Part shown: positions 7,852-15,470 of the stretch, one piece after another
How the letters are laid out: each line of letters opens with the position of its first letter
How positions within the stretch are numbered: position 1 is the first letter of the stretch
From: Lachnospiraceae bacterium
GTDB lineage: Bacteria; Bacillota; Clostridia; Lachnospirales; Lachnospiraceae
DNA length: 52,151 nucleotides
NCBI GenBank assembly: GCA_017613435.1
Contig: JAGADU010000108.1
Coordinates: forward strand, 1-52,151
Reading direction: 5' to 3'
The notes under the pieces: generated by a model
What the model saw: only the letters and a program-made list of their open reading frames with translations
Database searches by the model: none
Told to the model about the DNA's origin: nothing
Translations under genes and position numbers: made by a program

Positions 7852-9501
7852 ATGAGGTTATCGAATATTTACGGCAACGGAATGATTATTCAAAGAAACG
7901 CCGAGAATATCATTGAAGGATACGCGACGGCGGGAAATGAAGTCAGACTGTATTTCGATACTAAAATCTATGAAGGTTTATGTGACGAAGATGGGAAATT
8001 TACCATCTTTCTCGAACCCATGGAAGCCGGAGGACCCCATACAATCAATATAACCGATAATTCGGACAGATATACGATAAATGACGTATATGTCGGAGAC
8101 GTTTTTCTCCTTGCGGGTCAGTCCAATATGGAACTTCCCGTATCAAGAACGAGGGATCTTTATCAAAAAGAAATAGAAAATATCAATTATCCCTTAATCA
8201 GAATGTTTCAGATGCCTAAGGACTTCAAGTTCGGAGAACCCGATTTGAGAGTCAAAAGCGGAGAATGGCTCCCGGCCGATAAGAAAAACGCTCCCGAATT
8301 CAGCGCGCTCGGTTTTTATTTCGCGCAAATTAAATTCGATAAGGACAATATTCCCGTCGGGCTTATTCATGCGGCCGTCGGAGGAACGCATATCGAAGCT
8401 TTTATGAGCGAGGAAAGACTCATAAAAACCGGCAAAAAATTAAGAAAGATCGCAACCGAAGAAGGCAGGGAACTTGTGTGCAAATGCGGCATCAACGATA
8501 CCTGCAAGATGTGTTACGGGGAAAATATCAAAAGAAACAAAGATGATTTCTTTGTAAGAAATACAATAAACACCGAGACCGAAAGAGTTGCCGCATGGTA
8601 CAAAAAGACCGACGAGGACGATATAGGACTTAAAGAAAAATGGTATGACCATGAATGGAGCGACGATGAGAAAATGGGCGGAATCGAGATAAAGATTCCC
8701 GAATCGTGGCTTTACAATGTTCTTAAACGCAGAATCGGAACGGTCTGGGTACAAAGGGTGGTCTATGTTCCGTCGGATTTTTGCGAAAGAGACGTGGAAT
8801 TGAGACTCGGAACAATCGTTGATGCGGACGTGACATATGTCAACGGCGTTCTTGTCGGCAAGACCGAATATTTTTACCCGCCCAGAAGATACAACCTTCC
8901 GGGAGGCATATTGAAACACGGCAAAAACATTATCACCGTAAGGGTGACGATAAACAACAATGTCGGAGAATTCAAGGAAGACATGCCGTATTGCATCAAA
9001 GCCGACGAAGAGGAAATACCTCTCGACGGAATATGGAATGCGAGAGTGGCAGCAGTCGAAGAGCCCTTGGGCGAAATAACATTCTTCACATGGCATCCCA
9101 CCGCGCTTTACAACAGGATGATTTATCCTTTAAGAAACATTTCTTTCAAAAGCGTTCTTTTCTATCAGGGAGAATCCAATACGAAATATCCCGAGGATTA
9201 CGAATATCTGATGATTGACATGGTAAAGGACTGGAGAGATCTTTTCGGATACGATGTTCCTTTTATATTTGCAAGACTGCCGTATTTCAGGGGAGAATCC
9301 TGGGAAATTCCGGGAGACGAGTGGGAGGATTTGAGAGACGCTCAGGCGAGAGCGGCCGAAAAGATCGAATACGCCGCGATTGCCGAACTCTATGATCTGG
9401 GAGTGTATAACGAAATTCACACCCAAAACAAAAAAGAAGTTGCAAAAAGGTTTTACGAAGAATACATAAAATTGATGAAATCCATCGAAAGGGGAAGATA
9501 A
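7852..9501 (+). CDS. SGNH-type carbohydrate O-acetylesterase (sialate O-acetylesterase family; probable acetyl-xylooligosaccharide esterase)
   Basis: The 549-residue protein has the layout of the sialate O-acetylesterase family: an N-terminal beta domain (about 1-75), the nucleophile block VGDVFLLAGQSNMELP with Ser91, an inserted beta-sandwich (about 285-385, like a glycosidase sugar-binding domain), a second SGNH block FYQGESN, and a C-terminal D-x-G-x-x-N-x-I-H block with D515 and H523. No signal peptide is visible, so it is probably cytoplasmic. Being between aguA and gntR, it most likely removes acetyl groups from imported acetylated (methylglucurono)xylo-oligosaccharides rather than from sialic acid; this is inferred from context. 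Residues around 205-220 hold four cysteines (CKC and CKMC), which could bind a metal. The start is the ATG at 7852, behind a GGTGG sequence, rather than the GTG at 7840. Confidence 0.85.
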   Translation: MRLSNIYGNGMIIQRNAENIIEGYATAGNEVRLYFDTKIYEGLCDEDGKFTIFLEPMEAGGPHTINITDNSDRYTINDVYVGDVFLLAGQSNMELPVSRTRDLYQKEIENINYPLIRMFQMPKDFKFGEPDLRVKSGEWLPADKKNAPEFSALGFYFAQIKFDKDNIPVGLIHAAVGGTHIEAFMSEERLIKTGKKLRKIATEEGRELVCKCGINDTCKMCYGENIKRNKDDFFVRNTINTETERVAAWYKKTDEDDIGLKEKWYDHEWSDDEKMGGIEIKIPESWLYNVLKRRIGTVWVQRVVYVPSDFCERDVELRLGTIVDADVTYVNGVLVGKTEYFYPPRRYNLPGGILKHGKNIITVRVTINNNVGEFKEDMPYCIKADEEEIPLDGIWNARVAAVEEPLGEITFFTWHPTALYNRMIYPLRNISFKSVLFYQGESNTKYPEDYEYLMIDMVKDWRDLFGYDVPFIFARLPYFRGESWEIPGDEWEDLRDAQARAAEKIEYAAIAELYDLGVYNEIHTQNKKEVAKRFYEEYIKLMKSIERGR

Positions 9502-9505
9502 CACT

Positions 9506-10183
9506 ATGATCAAAGTCGAAAAACTCGCGGGTGAGTCTACGAGGGATTACGCTTCGAGGTTTTTGTGCACAAATATAATTTCGCTCGAATTAAAGCCCGG
9601 ACAGTTCCTCAGCGAGACCGAACTCGCCAACGAGATAGGGGTAAGTCGAACTCCTCTCAGGGAAGCATTAATCGACCTTAATCATTCACATGTAATCGAA
9701 ACATATCCTCAAAGAGGAAGCATGGTTTCTCTCATAGATCCCGACCTTGTCGAAGAGTCAAGATTCATAAGGGAAGTGCTGGATATATCCGTTGTCGAAA
9801 TCGCATGCGATCTTGCAACGCCCGAAGATATAATGAACCTTGAGGCAAATGTCAAACTTCAGGAGTTTTATCTTGAAAATTATGTGCAGGAAAAGCTTTT
9901 CGAACTCGACAACCAGTTCCATAAAATGATTTACGTAATGGCTCACAAGGAAAGAACCTACGCGATGAAATCCGGAATGATGATTCATTACGACAGGGTG
10001 AGAGCTCTCTCGCTCATTACTGTCAAGGATACCAAAATCGTAAACGATCACAGACTGATAATGGAAGCCATCAGAAACAAGGATAAGGAAGAAGCAAAGA
10101 GGCTTATGAAAAAGCATTTGTCGAGATACGATATCGACAAAGAAGAAATCAAGAAAGCATATCCTCAGTATTACAAACACTAA
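9506..10183 (+). CDS. GntR family transcriptional regulator, FCD (FadR-type) effector domain
   Basis: The 225-residue protein has an N-terminal winged helix-turn-helix (about 10-75, with LKPGQFLSETELANEIGVSR and TPLREAL) and an all-helical FCD domain (about 85-215). Metal/acid-binding residues of FCD are visible: D and H in LDNQFHKMIY, the histidine in NDHRLIMEAI, and the histidine in KKHLSRY. FCD regulators of hexuronate pathways (UxuR/ExuR type) bind a sugar acid and release TTGTATACAA-like operators. A perfect CTTGTATACAAG lies 170 bases downstream, ahead of the transporter. The gene starts 4 bases after the esterase stop and ends the aguA operon before a terminator. It most likely represses both transporter and aguA operons in the absence of glucuronate or a derivative (inference). 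Confidence 0.92.
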   Translation: MIKVEKLAGESTRDYASRFLCTNIISLELKPGQFLSETELANEIGVSRTPLREALIDLNHSHVIETYPQRGSMVSLIDPDLVEESRFIREVLDISVVEIACDLATPEDIMNLEANVKLQEFYLENYVQEKLFELDNQFHKMIYVMAHKERTYAMKSGMMIHYDRVRALSLITVKDTKIVNDHRLIMEAIRNKDKEEAKRLMKKHLSRYDIDKEEIKKAYPQYYKH

Positions 10184-10205
10184 CATTCCAAAAACAAAAA
10201 TAATC

Positions 10206-10231
10206 AAATCGTCCGAAAGGGCGATTTTTTT
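10206..10231 (+). terminator. Intrinsic terminator of the aguA-esterase-gntR operon
   Basis: AAATCGTCC (10206-10214) pairs with GGGCGATTT (10219-10227), including one G-U pair, around a GAAA tetraloop, and runs into a T tract. Confidence 0.85.
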
Positions 10232-10346
10232 ATTTGCCGGTGTTGATGGACAAACGGTTTACATAAACGAAAAATTGTTTAAAATGCACATAAAATCCAT
10301 ATATATGTGTGGATTCTGCTAATAGAAATGTACAAAAAAATAGCAT

Positions 10347-10370
10347 AATATACTTGTATACAAGAATATT
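10347..10370. promoter_or_regulatory. Candidate GntR/UxuR-type operator before the transporter operon
   Basis: CTTGTATACAAG (10353-10364) is a perfect 12-bp palindrome. With flanks AATATA and AATATT, 22 of 24 positions are symmetric. A CATAAT hexamer at 10344-10349 could be the -10 box, placing the palindrome over the transcription start. TTGTATACAA is the form of operator known for hexuronate-responsive FCD-type GntR regulators, and such a regulator is encoded 170 bases upstream. Confidence 0.7.
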
Positions 10371-10403
10371 AGAGGACAAAAAAACTATAATTCGGAGGTC
10401 AGT

Positions 10404-11450
10404 ATGACGGGCGAAGAAACTTCGGTTAATAACCTGGAGAATAACGAAAACAAAGAGAATATTACTCAAAACGACATCTTTTCAAATGATGCCGACATCG
10501 AAAAAGCCGTCGGTGACAACAAAGAGAAGATAAAGAAAAACACGGAGAATTTTGCAAGACATTTAAGAAAGAACTGGGTTCTTTATACATTCTTTATCAT
10601 TCCCGTTGCCTACTATATCGTATTCAGATATATTCCGATGTTCGGAAATATAATCGCTTTCAGAAAATACAGCGCAGGCGGAAACATTTTCGGTTCGGAA
10701 TGGTCGGGATTCAAATATTTTAAACAGTTCCTTGGCGATCCCGCATTCAGAAGAGCATTCAGCAATACTTTAATACTTAACTTTTCGTACCTTGTCGTAA
10801 GATTTCCTCTGACTCTGATATTTGCACTTCTCTTAAATGAAATCAAATGGCTTCCCTGGAAGAAATTTGTTCAGACGGTATCTTACCTTCCTCACTTTAT
10901 ATCCATGGTAATTGTGGCGGGCATGATAAAAGAACTTCTTTCTACAAGCGGTCCGATTAACGCATTTCTCCTTTCAATCGGTCAGCAGACGATAGAGTTC
11001 ATAGCTTTGCCCGAATGGTTTCCGACAATATTCGTTGCCAGCGGTATCTGGCAGGGTCTCGGATGGGGAAGCATTCTCTACCTGGCGGCAATCGCCGGAA
11101 TAAACCCCGAATTGTACGAGGCCGCAAAGGTTGACGGCGCAACTCATTTCCAGCAGGTTTTGCACGTCACCATCCCCTGTATTCTTCCGACCATCACTAC
11201 GCTTTTGATACTTGATATCGGCGGTATGGTCGGATCGGGAGCCGCATTCGAAAAGGTATTCCTTCTTTACAATCCGATGACTTACGAAACATCCGATATC
11301 GTATCGACTTACGTTTACCGAATGGGTGTGTACTCGGGTAACTACAGTTACGCCACTGCAGTAGGTTTGTTCGAAGGATTGCTGAACCTGATTCTGTTAA
11401 CCGTTGCAAACTTTACATCCAAAAAAGTTTCCGGTGAATCACTTTGGTAA
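10404..11450 (+). CDS. ABC sugar transporter permease, LplB type (aldouronate uptake)
   Basis: The 348-residue permease begins with an unusual acidic, Asn-rich cytoplasmic extension (about 1-50), followed by six hydrophobic segments. The start of the core (LRKNWVLYTFFIIPVAYYIVFRYIPMFGNIIAFRKY) is typical of LplB proteins. The EAA loop reads YEAAKVDGATHFQQVLHVTIP. The GGAGG ribosome binding site lies 7 bases before the ATG. It is the first gene of a transporter operon with the second permease (11-base gap) and the lipoprotein. In Paenibacillus, lplA/lplB/ytcP next to aguA import aldouronic acids; the neighbouring aguA, uxaC and uxuAB support the same substrate here. No ATPase is encoded in the locus, so a shared MsmX-like ATPase is expected elsewhere in the genome. 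Confidence 0.93.
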   Translation: MTGEETSVNNLENNENKENITQNDIFSNDADIEKAVGDNKEKIKKNTENFARHLRKNWVLYTFFIIPVAYYIVFRYIPMFGNIIAFRKYSAGGNIFGSEWSGFKYFKQFLGDPAFRRAFSNTLILNFSYLVVRFPLTLIFALLLNEIKWLPWKKFVQTVSYLPHFISMVIVAGMIKELLSTSGPINAFLLSIGQQTIEFIALPEWFPTIFVASGIWQGLGWGSILYLAAIAGINPELYEAAKVDGATHFQQVLHVTIPCILPTITTLLILDIGGMVGSGAAFEKVFLLYNPMTYETSDIVSTYVYRMGVYSGNYSYATAVGLFEGLLNLILLTVANFTSKKVSGESLW

Positions 11451-11461
11451 GGAGAGGGAAA

Positions 11462-12400
11462 ATGGCAGAAGAAAAATTGGAATTGGATAAAAAAACAAAA
11501 AAGAAATACATAAAGGGCATCAAGGTCAAAGAATCCTGGCAGTACAAGGTATTCCGCGTTATCAATACGATAATAATGCTTTTTATCTGTGCCACGACTC
11601 TTTATCCCTTCCTTTATCTGGTTGCTCAGTCGTTTTCGTCCGAAGCGGCCATCATCAAAGGTCAGGTAAGCATTATTCCGGTGGGATTTAACTTCACCAC
11701 ATACAAATCGGTGCTTTTAAAGAATGACTTTGAGTTCCTTATGTATTACAAAAATACGATTCTGTATGCGGTAATCGGAACGTTCTTCTCGGTTCTTTTC
11801 TCGGCGATGCTTGCTTATCCGCTTTCGAAACCGAGACTCATTCTCAATAAATTTTTCGTTCCGTTCATCATCTTTACGATGTATTTCGGCGGCGGAATGA
11901 TTCCAAACTACATCTTAATGACCGCGCTCGGATTAAGAAACACGGTATTTTCGTTCATCCTTCCCGGTCTTATCGGAACATATTACGTTTTGCTTATGAA
12001 ATCATTCTTCGCGAGTCTTCCTCACGAATTGGAGGAAGCCGGAGAAATAGACGGTCTTTCGAAGTACGGAGTATTCTTCAGAATCGTATTTCCGATTTCG
12101 AAACCCATAGTCGCAACCATGGTGCTTTTCTATATGGCAGGTTACTGGAGCAACTGGTTCAATGCTTTCCTTTATTTGGAAGACAGAAGCAAATGGCCCG
12201 TGGCTTACCACCTTCGTCAGATTATTATCGGTGCATCCACATCGGCGGATCCCGGTTCGGTATCTCAGGAAAACATGCAGATTGCGGCAAACATCAAATC
12301 CTGTTCCATGGTTTTGATGGCAGTACCCATCATATGTGTTTACCCCTTTATCCAGAAGTATTTCGTTCAGGGAATGATGCTTGGGGGAGTCAAGGGATAA
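11462..12400 (+). CDS. ABC sugar transporter permease, YtcP/LplC type
   Basis: The 312-residue protein has six hydrophobic segments and the carbohydrate permease EAA loop ELEEAGEIDGLSKYGVFFRIVFPISKP. The region after the first helix (TLYPFLYLVAQSFSSEAAIIKGQVSIIP) and the C-terminal VQGMMLGGVKG are characteristic of YtcP partners of LplB. The start is the ATG at 11462, with AAGGAGAGG directly upstream; the in-frame TTG at 11444 overlaps the previous gene and has no ribosome binding site. It forms the membrane channel with the preceding permease. The lysine-rich N-terminal 30 residues would face the cytoplasm. Confidence 0.93.
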   Translation: MAEEKLELDKKTKKKYIKGIKVKESWQYKVFRVINTIIMLFICATTLYPFLYLVAQSFSSEAAIIKGQVSIIPVGFNFTTYKSVLLKNDFEFLMYYKNTILYAVIGTFFSVLFSAMLAYPLSKPRLILNKFFVPFIIFTMYFGGGMIPNYILMTALGLRNTVFSFILPGLIGTYYVLLMKSFFASLPHELEEAGEIDGLSKYGVFFRIVFPISKPIVATMVLFYMAGYWSNWFNAFLYLEDRSKWPVAYHLRQIIIGASTSADPGSVSQENMQIAANIKSCSMVLMAVPIICVYPFIQKYFVQGMMLGGVKG

Positions 12401-12430
12401 ATAAATTAAATAAAGTAACATAAACGGGAT

Positions 12431-12449
12431 AATCTTCATGGTGAAGGTT
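12431..12449 (+). other. Small hairpin between permease and lipoprotein genes
   Basis: AATCTTCA (12431-12438) pairs with TGAAGGTT (12442-12449) around a TGG loop, with one G-U pair. It has no T tract. Hairpins in this position often stabilise the mRNA of the more abundant binding protein; here this is inference. Confidence 0.4.
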
Positions 12450-12475
12450 TCCTATGTTTAAAAAGGAGGAACAAA

Positions 12476-14212
12476 ATGAAAAAGAAACTCTTAAGTACAA
12501 TGCTTACAGTAAGTATGGTTGCTTCACTTGCAGCATGTACGACCGATGGAAAGGTTGAAGAGCCCGCTCCCAGCCAGAAAGTCATCGACGACAACAAAGT
12601 GGTAGATCCCGCTGAACCCGTAGAAGATCTCGGCTACACATTCGGCGAGCATTTCTACTCGGATGAACCTGTGACATATTCCATGTCTTTCTCGGATGCA
12701 TCCTGGTATCCCATGACAGATCAGTGGAAGACCGACGGTGTATTTGCTCAGATCAAGGAGAGAACAAACGTTACTCTCGATCTTACAAGCATCGATTCGG
12801 GTGACTACAATGATAAGATTGCATTAAGCATTAACGCAGGCGATGCACCTTACATTATCCCCAAGACATATGACGAGTCCAGATTCGTTGACGGCGGCGC
12901 TATCGTTCCCGTTTCCAAATGGACACAGTTTATGCCCAATTACACAAAGTTCGTAGAAGATTACAACATGCAGCCCGACCTCGATACGATTACACGTAAC
13001 GACGGAAACTATTACAGACTTCCCGGTATGCATGAATCTCCCAACCAGGATTACTTCTTCATCGTAAGAAAGGATCTCTTCGACGGCGCAGGTGTAGACG
13101 TTGCAGCTCTTGAAAAAGACATGACATACGATGATCTTTATGATGCATTGGTTAAAGTTAAAGCATACATGGTCAGCGAAGGAATCTGCAAAGAATCCGA
13201 TTATATTTGGTCAGATCTTTGGTGCGGCCAGGAATCCGGTCAGGGTTCGGGCGGAAACCTTCTTAAGATTATGGGCTTCTCATACAACGTAGCTTCAGGT
13301 TGGGCTGTTGCAGACTGCATTCAGTACGATCATACAAAAGACGAGTGGTATCTTTCTTCCACAACAGACGATTACAAAGAGTTTGTTACCGTAGCCAACA
13401 AGTTCGTTAAGGGCGGTATCCTCGATCCCGAAACATTTACTCAGGATGACTCCGTTGCAACAAACAAATTCTATCGCGGCGAAACAGCCATCATGTCCGT
13501 TAACCGCGGCCAGGTTGCTGCTTTCAAGGCAGGCCTTGCAGAAGGTGTAGGCGCAGGAAATTACGAAACATACCTCATGGTTACTCCTAAGGGCGTAAAC
13601 AACTACATGGCTGAAAACTCCAGACTTGAAAACGGTGTTATGATTTCCAAGAACGCTTATGACGATCTCGGAGAAGAAGACTTCATCAAGATGCTTCGTT
13701 TCGTTGACTGGTTATTCTATTCGGACGAAGCTTACGATCTCATCAAATGGGGTGTTGAAGGCGAAACATACAATGTTGTAGACGGACAGAAAGTTCTTGC
13801 AGACGGATGGTACTGCAGCGGTCTCGGATATTCGGATCCTACTCCCGATGACGATTCCGACAACAAGGATATGAGACTTGAATACGGTTATGCAGGCGGT
13901 AACTTCTGGTATGCTCACAGAGTTGATCAGAGAGACGACAACTTAACTCCCGAACTTCAGGACTTCTCAAAGAGAATCTCCGAATACAGAGACATCAGAC
14001 CTCTTAATCCTCCTCTTGCTTCCACAGCAGACGAGAACGAGCAGATTAACCTTTGGAAAACTCCTTTGGTAGACAACATCAACACCTGGACACTTAACTT
14101 CGTAACAGGCAAGAAAGATATCCAGGCTGATTGGGATGCTTACATTAAGTCCTGTGAAGATGCAAACGCAGGTAAACTTGTAGATCTCTACAATGAAATC
14201 AACAAAAGATAA
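12476..14212 (+). CDS. Extracellular solute-binding lipoprotein, LplA type (aldouronate binding)
   Basis: The 578-residue protein starts with a lipoprotein signal: MKKKLL, a hydrophobic stretch, then the lipobox LAAC with Cys21 as lipidation site. The mature part is a family 1-type solute-binding protein, of the large (about 550-residue) LplA class. Aromatic residues and Asp are frequent, as in sugar-binding clefts. A strong AAGGAGGA ribosome binding site precedes the ATG. The codon choice (GCA, GTT and ACA rich) differs from that of neighbouring enzymes and looks like a highly expressed gene. It captures the oligosaccharide at the cell surface and hands it to the two permeases. The exact ligand, probably aldotetraouronic acid or a relative, is deduced from the neighbours only. 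Confidence 0.93.
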   Translation: MKKKLLSTMLTVSMVASLAACTTDGKVEEPAPSQKVIDDNKVVDPAEPVEDLGYTFGEHFYSDEPVTYSMSFSDASWYPMTDQWKTDGVFAQIKERTNVTLDLTSIDSGDYNDKIALSINAGDAPYIIPKTYDESRFVDGGAIVPVSKWTQFMPNYTKFVEDYNMQPDLDTITRNDGNYYRLPGMHESPNQDYFFIVRKDLFDGAGVDVAALEKDMTYDDLYDALVKVKAYMVSEGICKESDYIWSDLWCGQESGQGSGGNLLKIMGFSYNVASGWAVADCIQYDHTKDEWYLSSTTDDYKEFVTVANKFVKGGILDPETFTQDDSVATNKFYRGETAIMSVNRGQVAAFKAGLAEGVGAGNYETYLMVTPKGVNNYMAENSRLENGVMISKNAYDDLGEEDFIKMLRFVDWLFYSDEAYDLIKWGVEGETYNVVDGQKVLADGWYCSGLGYSDPTPDDDSDNKDMRLEYGYAGGNFWYAHRVDQRDDNLTPELQDFSKRISEYRDIRPLNPPLASTADENEQINLWKTPLVDNINTWTLNFVTGKKDIQADWDAYIKSCEDANAGKLVDLYNEINKR

Positions 14213-14226
14213 TTAAACCGAAACTC

Positions 14227-14262
14227 TTGTATAAAAGGGGGCTTTGGCCCCCTTTTATACAA
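14227..14262 (+). terminator. Long perfect hairpin ending the transporter operon
   Basis: TTGTATAAAAGGGGGC (14227-14242) and GCCCCCTTTTATACAA (14247-14262) form a 16-bp perfect stem around TTTG. A T tract (TTTTTTT) follows only after six bases, so it may act both as terminator and as a block to 3' exonucleases. Confidence 0.75.
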
Positions 14263-14304
14263 AAAACCTTTTTTTAAACAAGAATAAAGGAACTCTTTGA
14301 CAAA

Positions 14305-14333
14305 TTGATTTTTGGGATTGGTTGTTATATGAT
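14305..14333 (+). promoter_or_regulatory. Promoter for the uxuA operon
   Basis: TTGATT (14305-14310) and TATGAT (14328-14333) are 17 bp apart. An alternative -35 box TTGACA sits at 14297-14302, but its spacing is too long. No TTGTATACAA-like site is seen here, so control may differ from that of the transporter. Confidence 0.5.
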
Positions 14334-14390
14334 TAGTAACGGTGTTTTTTATAATCAATTCCCTTAAAAGCGAGAAAAGAGAATAAAAAA

Positions 14391-15470
14391 ATGAAAATGA
14401 CTTTTAGATGGTTTGGTTCGAAGTTTGACACTGTGACTTTGGAACAAATCAGACAGATTCCCGGAGTCGAAGGAGTTATTACGACTCTTTACGATACCAC
14501 ACCCGGCGAAGAATGGAAAAAAGAAGAAATCCGTGCATTGAAAAAAGAAGTAGAGGACAGCGGTCTTAGGATCGAGGGAATCGAAAGCGTGAATGTATGC
14601 GACGCGATTAAAGTAGGTGCATCGGACAGAGATAAATATATTGAAAATTACATCAAGACTCTTACACATCTTGGTGAGGAAGATATACATACCGTATGCT
14701 ATAATTTTATGCCGGTTTTTGACTGGACGAGAACCGAACTTGCAAGAGTAAGAAAAGACGGCTCGACGGTTATGGCATACACGCAGGATGCGGTCGATCG
14801 AATCAATCCCGACGAAATGTTTAATTCCCTGAAGGACGGAAGCGACGGTTACATCCTTCCCGGATGGGAGCCCGACAGAATGGCTCAGGTGCATGAGCTG
14901 TTTAAATTATACAAAGATGTTGACGAAAATAAACTTTTTGACAATCTTGTATATTTTCTCAAAGCGATTATGCCCGTCTGCGACAAATACGATATCGACA
15001 TGGCCATTCATCCCGACGATCCCGCATGGAGCGTATTCGGTTTGTCGAGAATCGTGACCAACAAGGAACAGCTTTTAAAGCTTCTTAATGCCGTAGACAA
15101 TGTTCATAACGGAGTTACTTTCTGCACCGGTTCATTCGGTACGGATTTAAACAACGATATTATTGATACGATACATGCTCTTAAGGGAAGAATCCATTTT
15201 GCGCATGTGAGAAATCTTAAATTCATTACGCCCACAAATTTTGAAGAAGCCGCTCATTTGTCAAGCGACGGCGACTTTGATATTTACGCGATAATGAAAG
15301 CTTTGTACGATACCGGTTTTGACGGCATCATAAGACCCGATCACGGAAGAATGATCTGGGGCGAAAAAGCCATGCCCGGATACGGACTTTACGACAGAGC
15401 TCTCGGAGCCGTTTATCTTCAGGGACTCTGGGAAGCAATAGAGAAAAATTCCAAACAAGAGAGAAAATGA
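14391..15470 (+). CDS. uxuA: Mannonate dehydratase
   Basis: UxuA dehydrates D-mannonate to 2-keto-3-deoxy-D-gluconate. The 359-residue length is normal for the Firmicutes form. Family signatures are MTFRWFG at the start, GVEGVITTLYDTTPGEEW, the metal-site segments MAIHPDDPAWSVFG, FCTGSFGTD and RIHFAHVRN, and IIRPDHGRMIWGE near the C-terminus. It is the first gene of an operon whose second gene starts within its stop codon (ATGA overlap), indicating translational coupling. The ribosome binding site is a weak AGAGAA. It links UxuB, encoded downstream, to the kinase-aldolase fusion encoded by the next gene. Confidence 0.96.
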   Translation: MKMTFRWFGSKFDTVTLEQIRQIPGVEGVITTLYDTTPGEEWKKEEIRALKKEVEDSGLRIEGIESVNVCDAIKVGASDRDKYIENYIKTLTHLGEEDIHTVCYNFMPVFDWTRTELARVRKDGSTVMAYTQDAVDRINPDEMFNSLKDGSDGYILPGWEPDRMAQVHELFKLYKDVDENKLFDNLVYFLKAIMPVCDKYDIDMAIHPDDPAWSVFGLSRIVTNKEQLLKLLNAVDNVHNGVTFCTGSFGTDLNNDIIDTIHALKGRIHFAHVRNLKFITPTNFEEAAHLSSDGDFDIYAIMKALYDTGFDGIIRPDHGRMIWGEKAMPGYGLYDRALGAVYLQGLWEAIEKNSKQERK

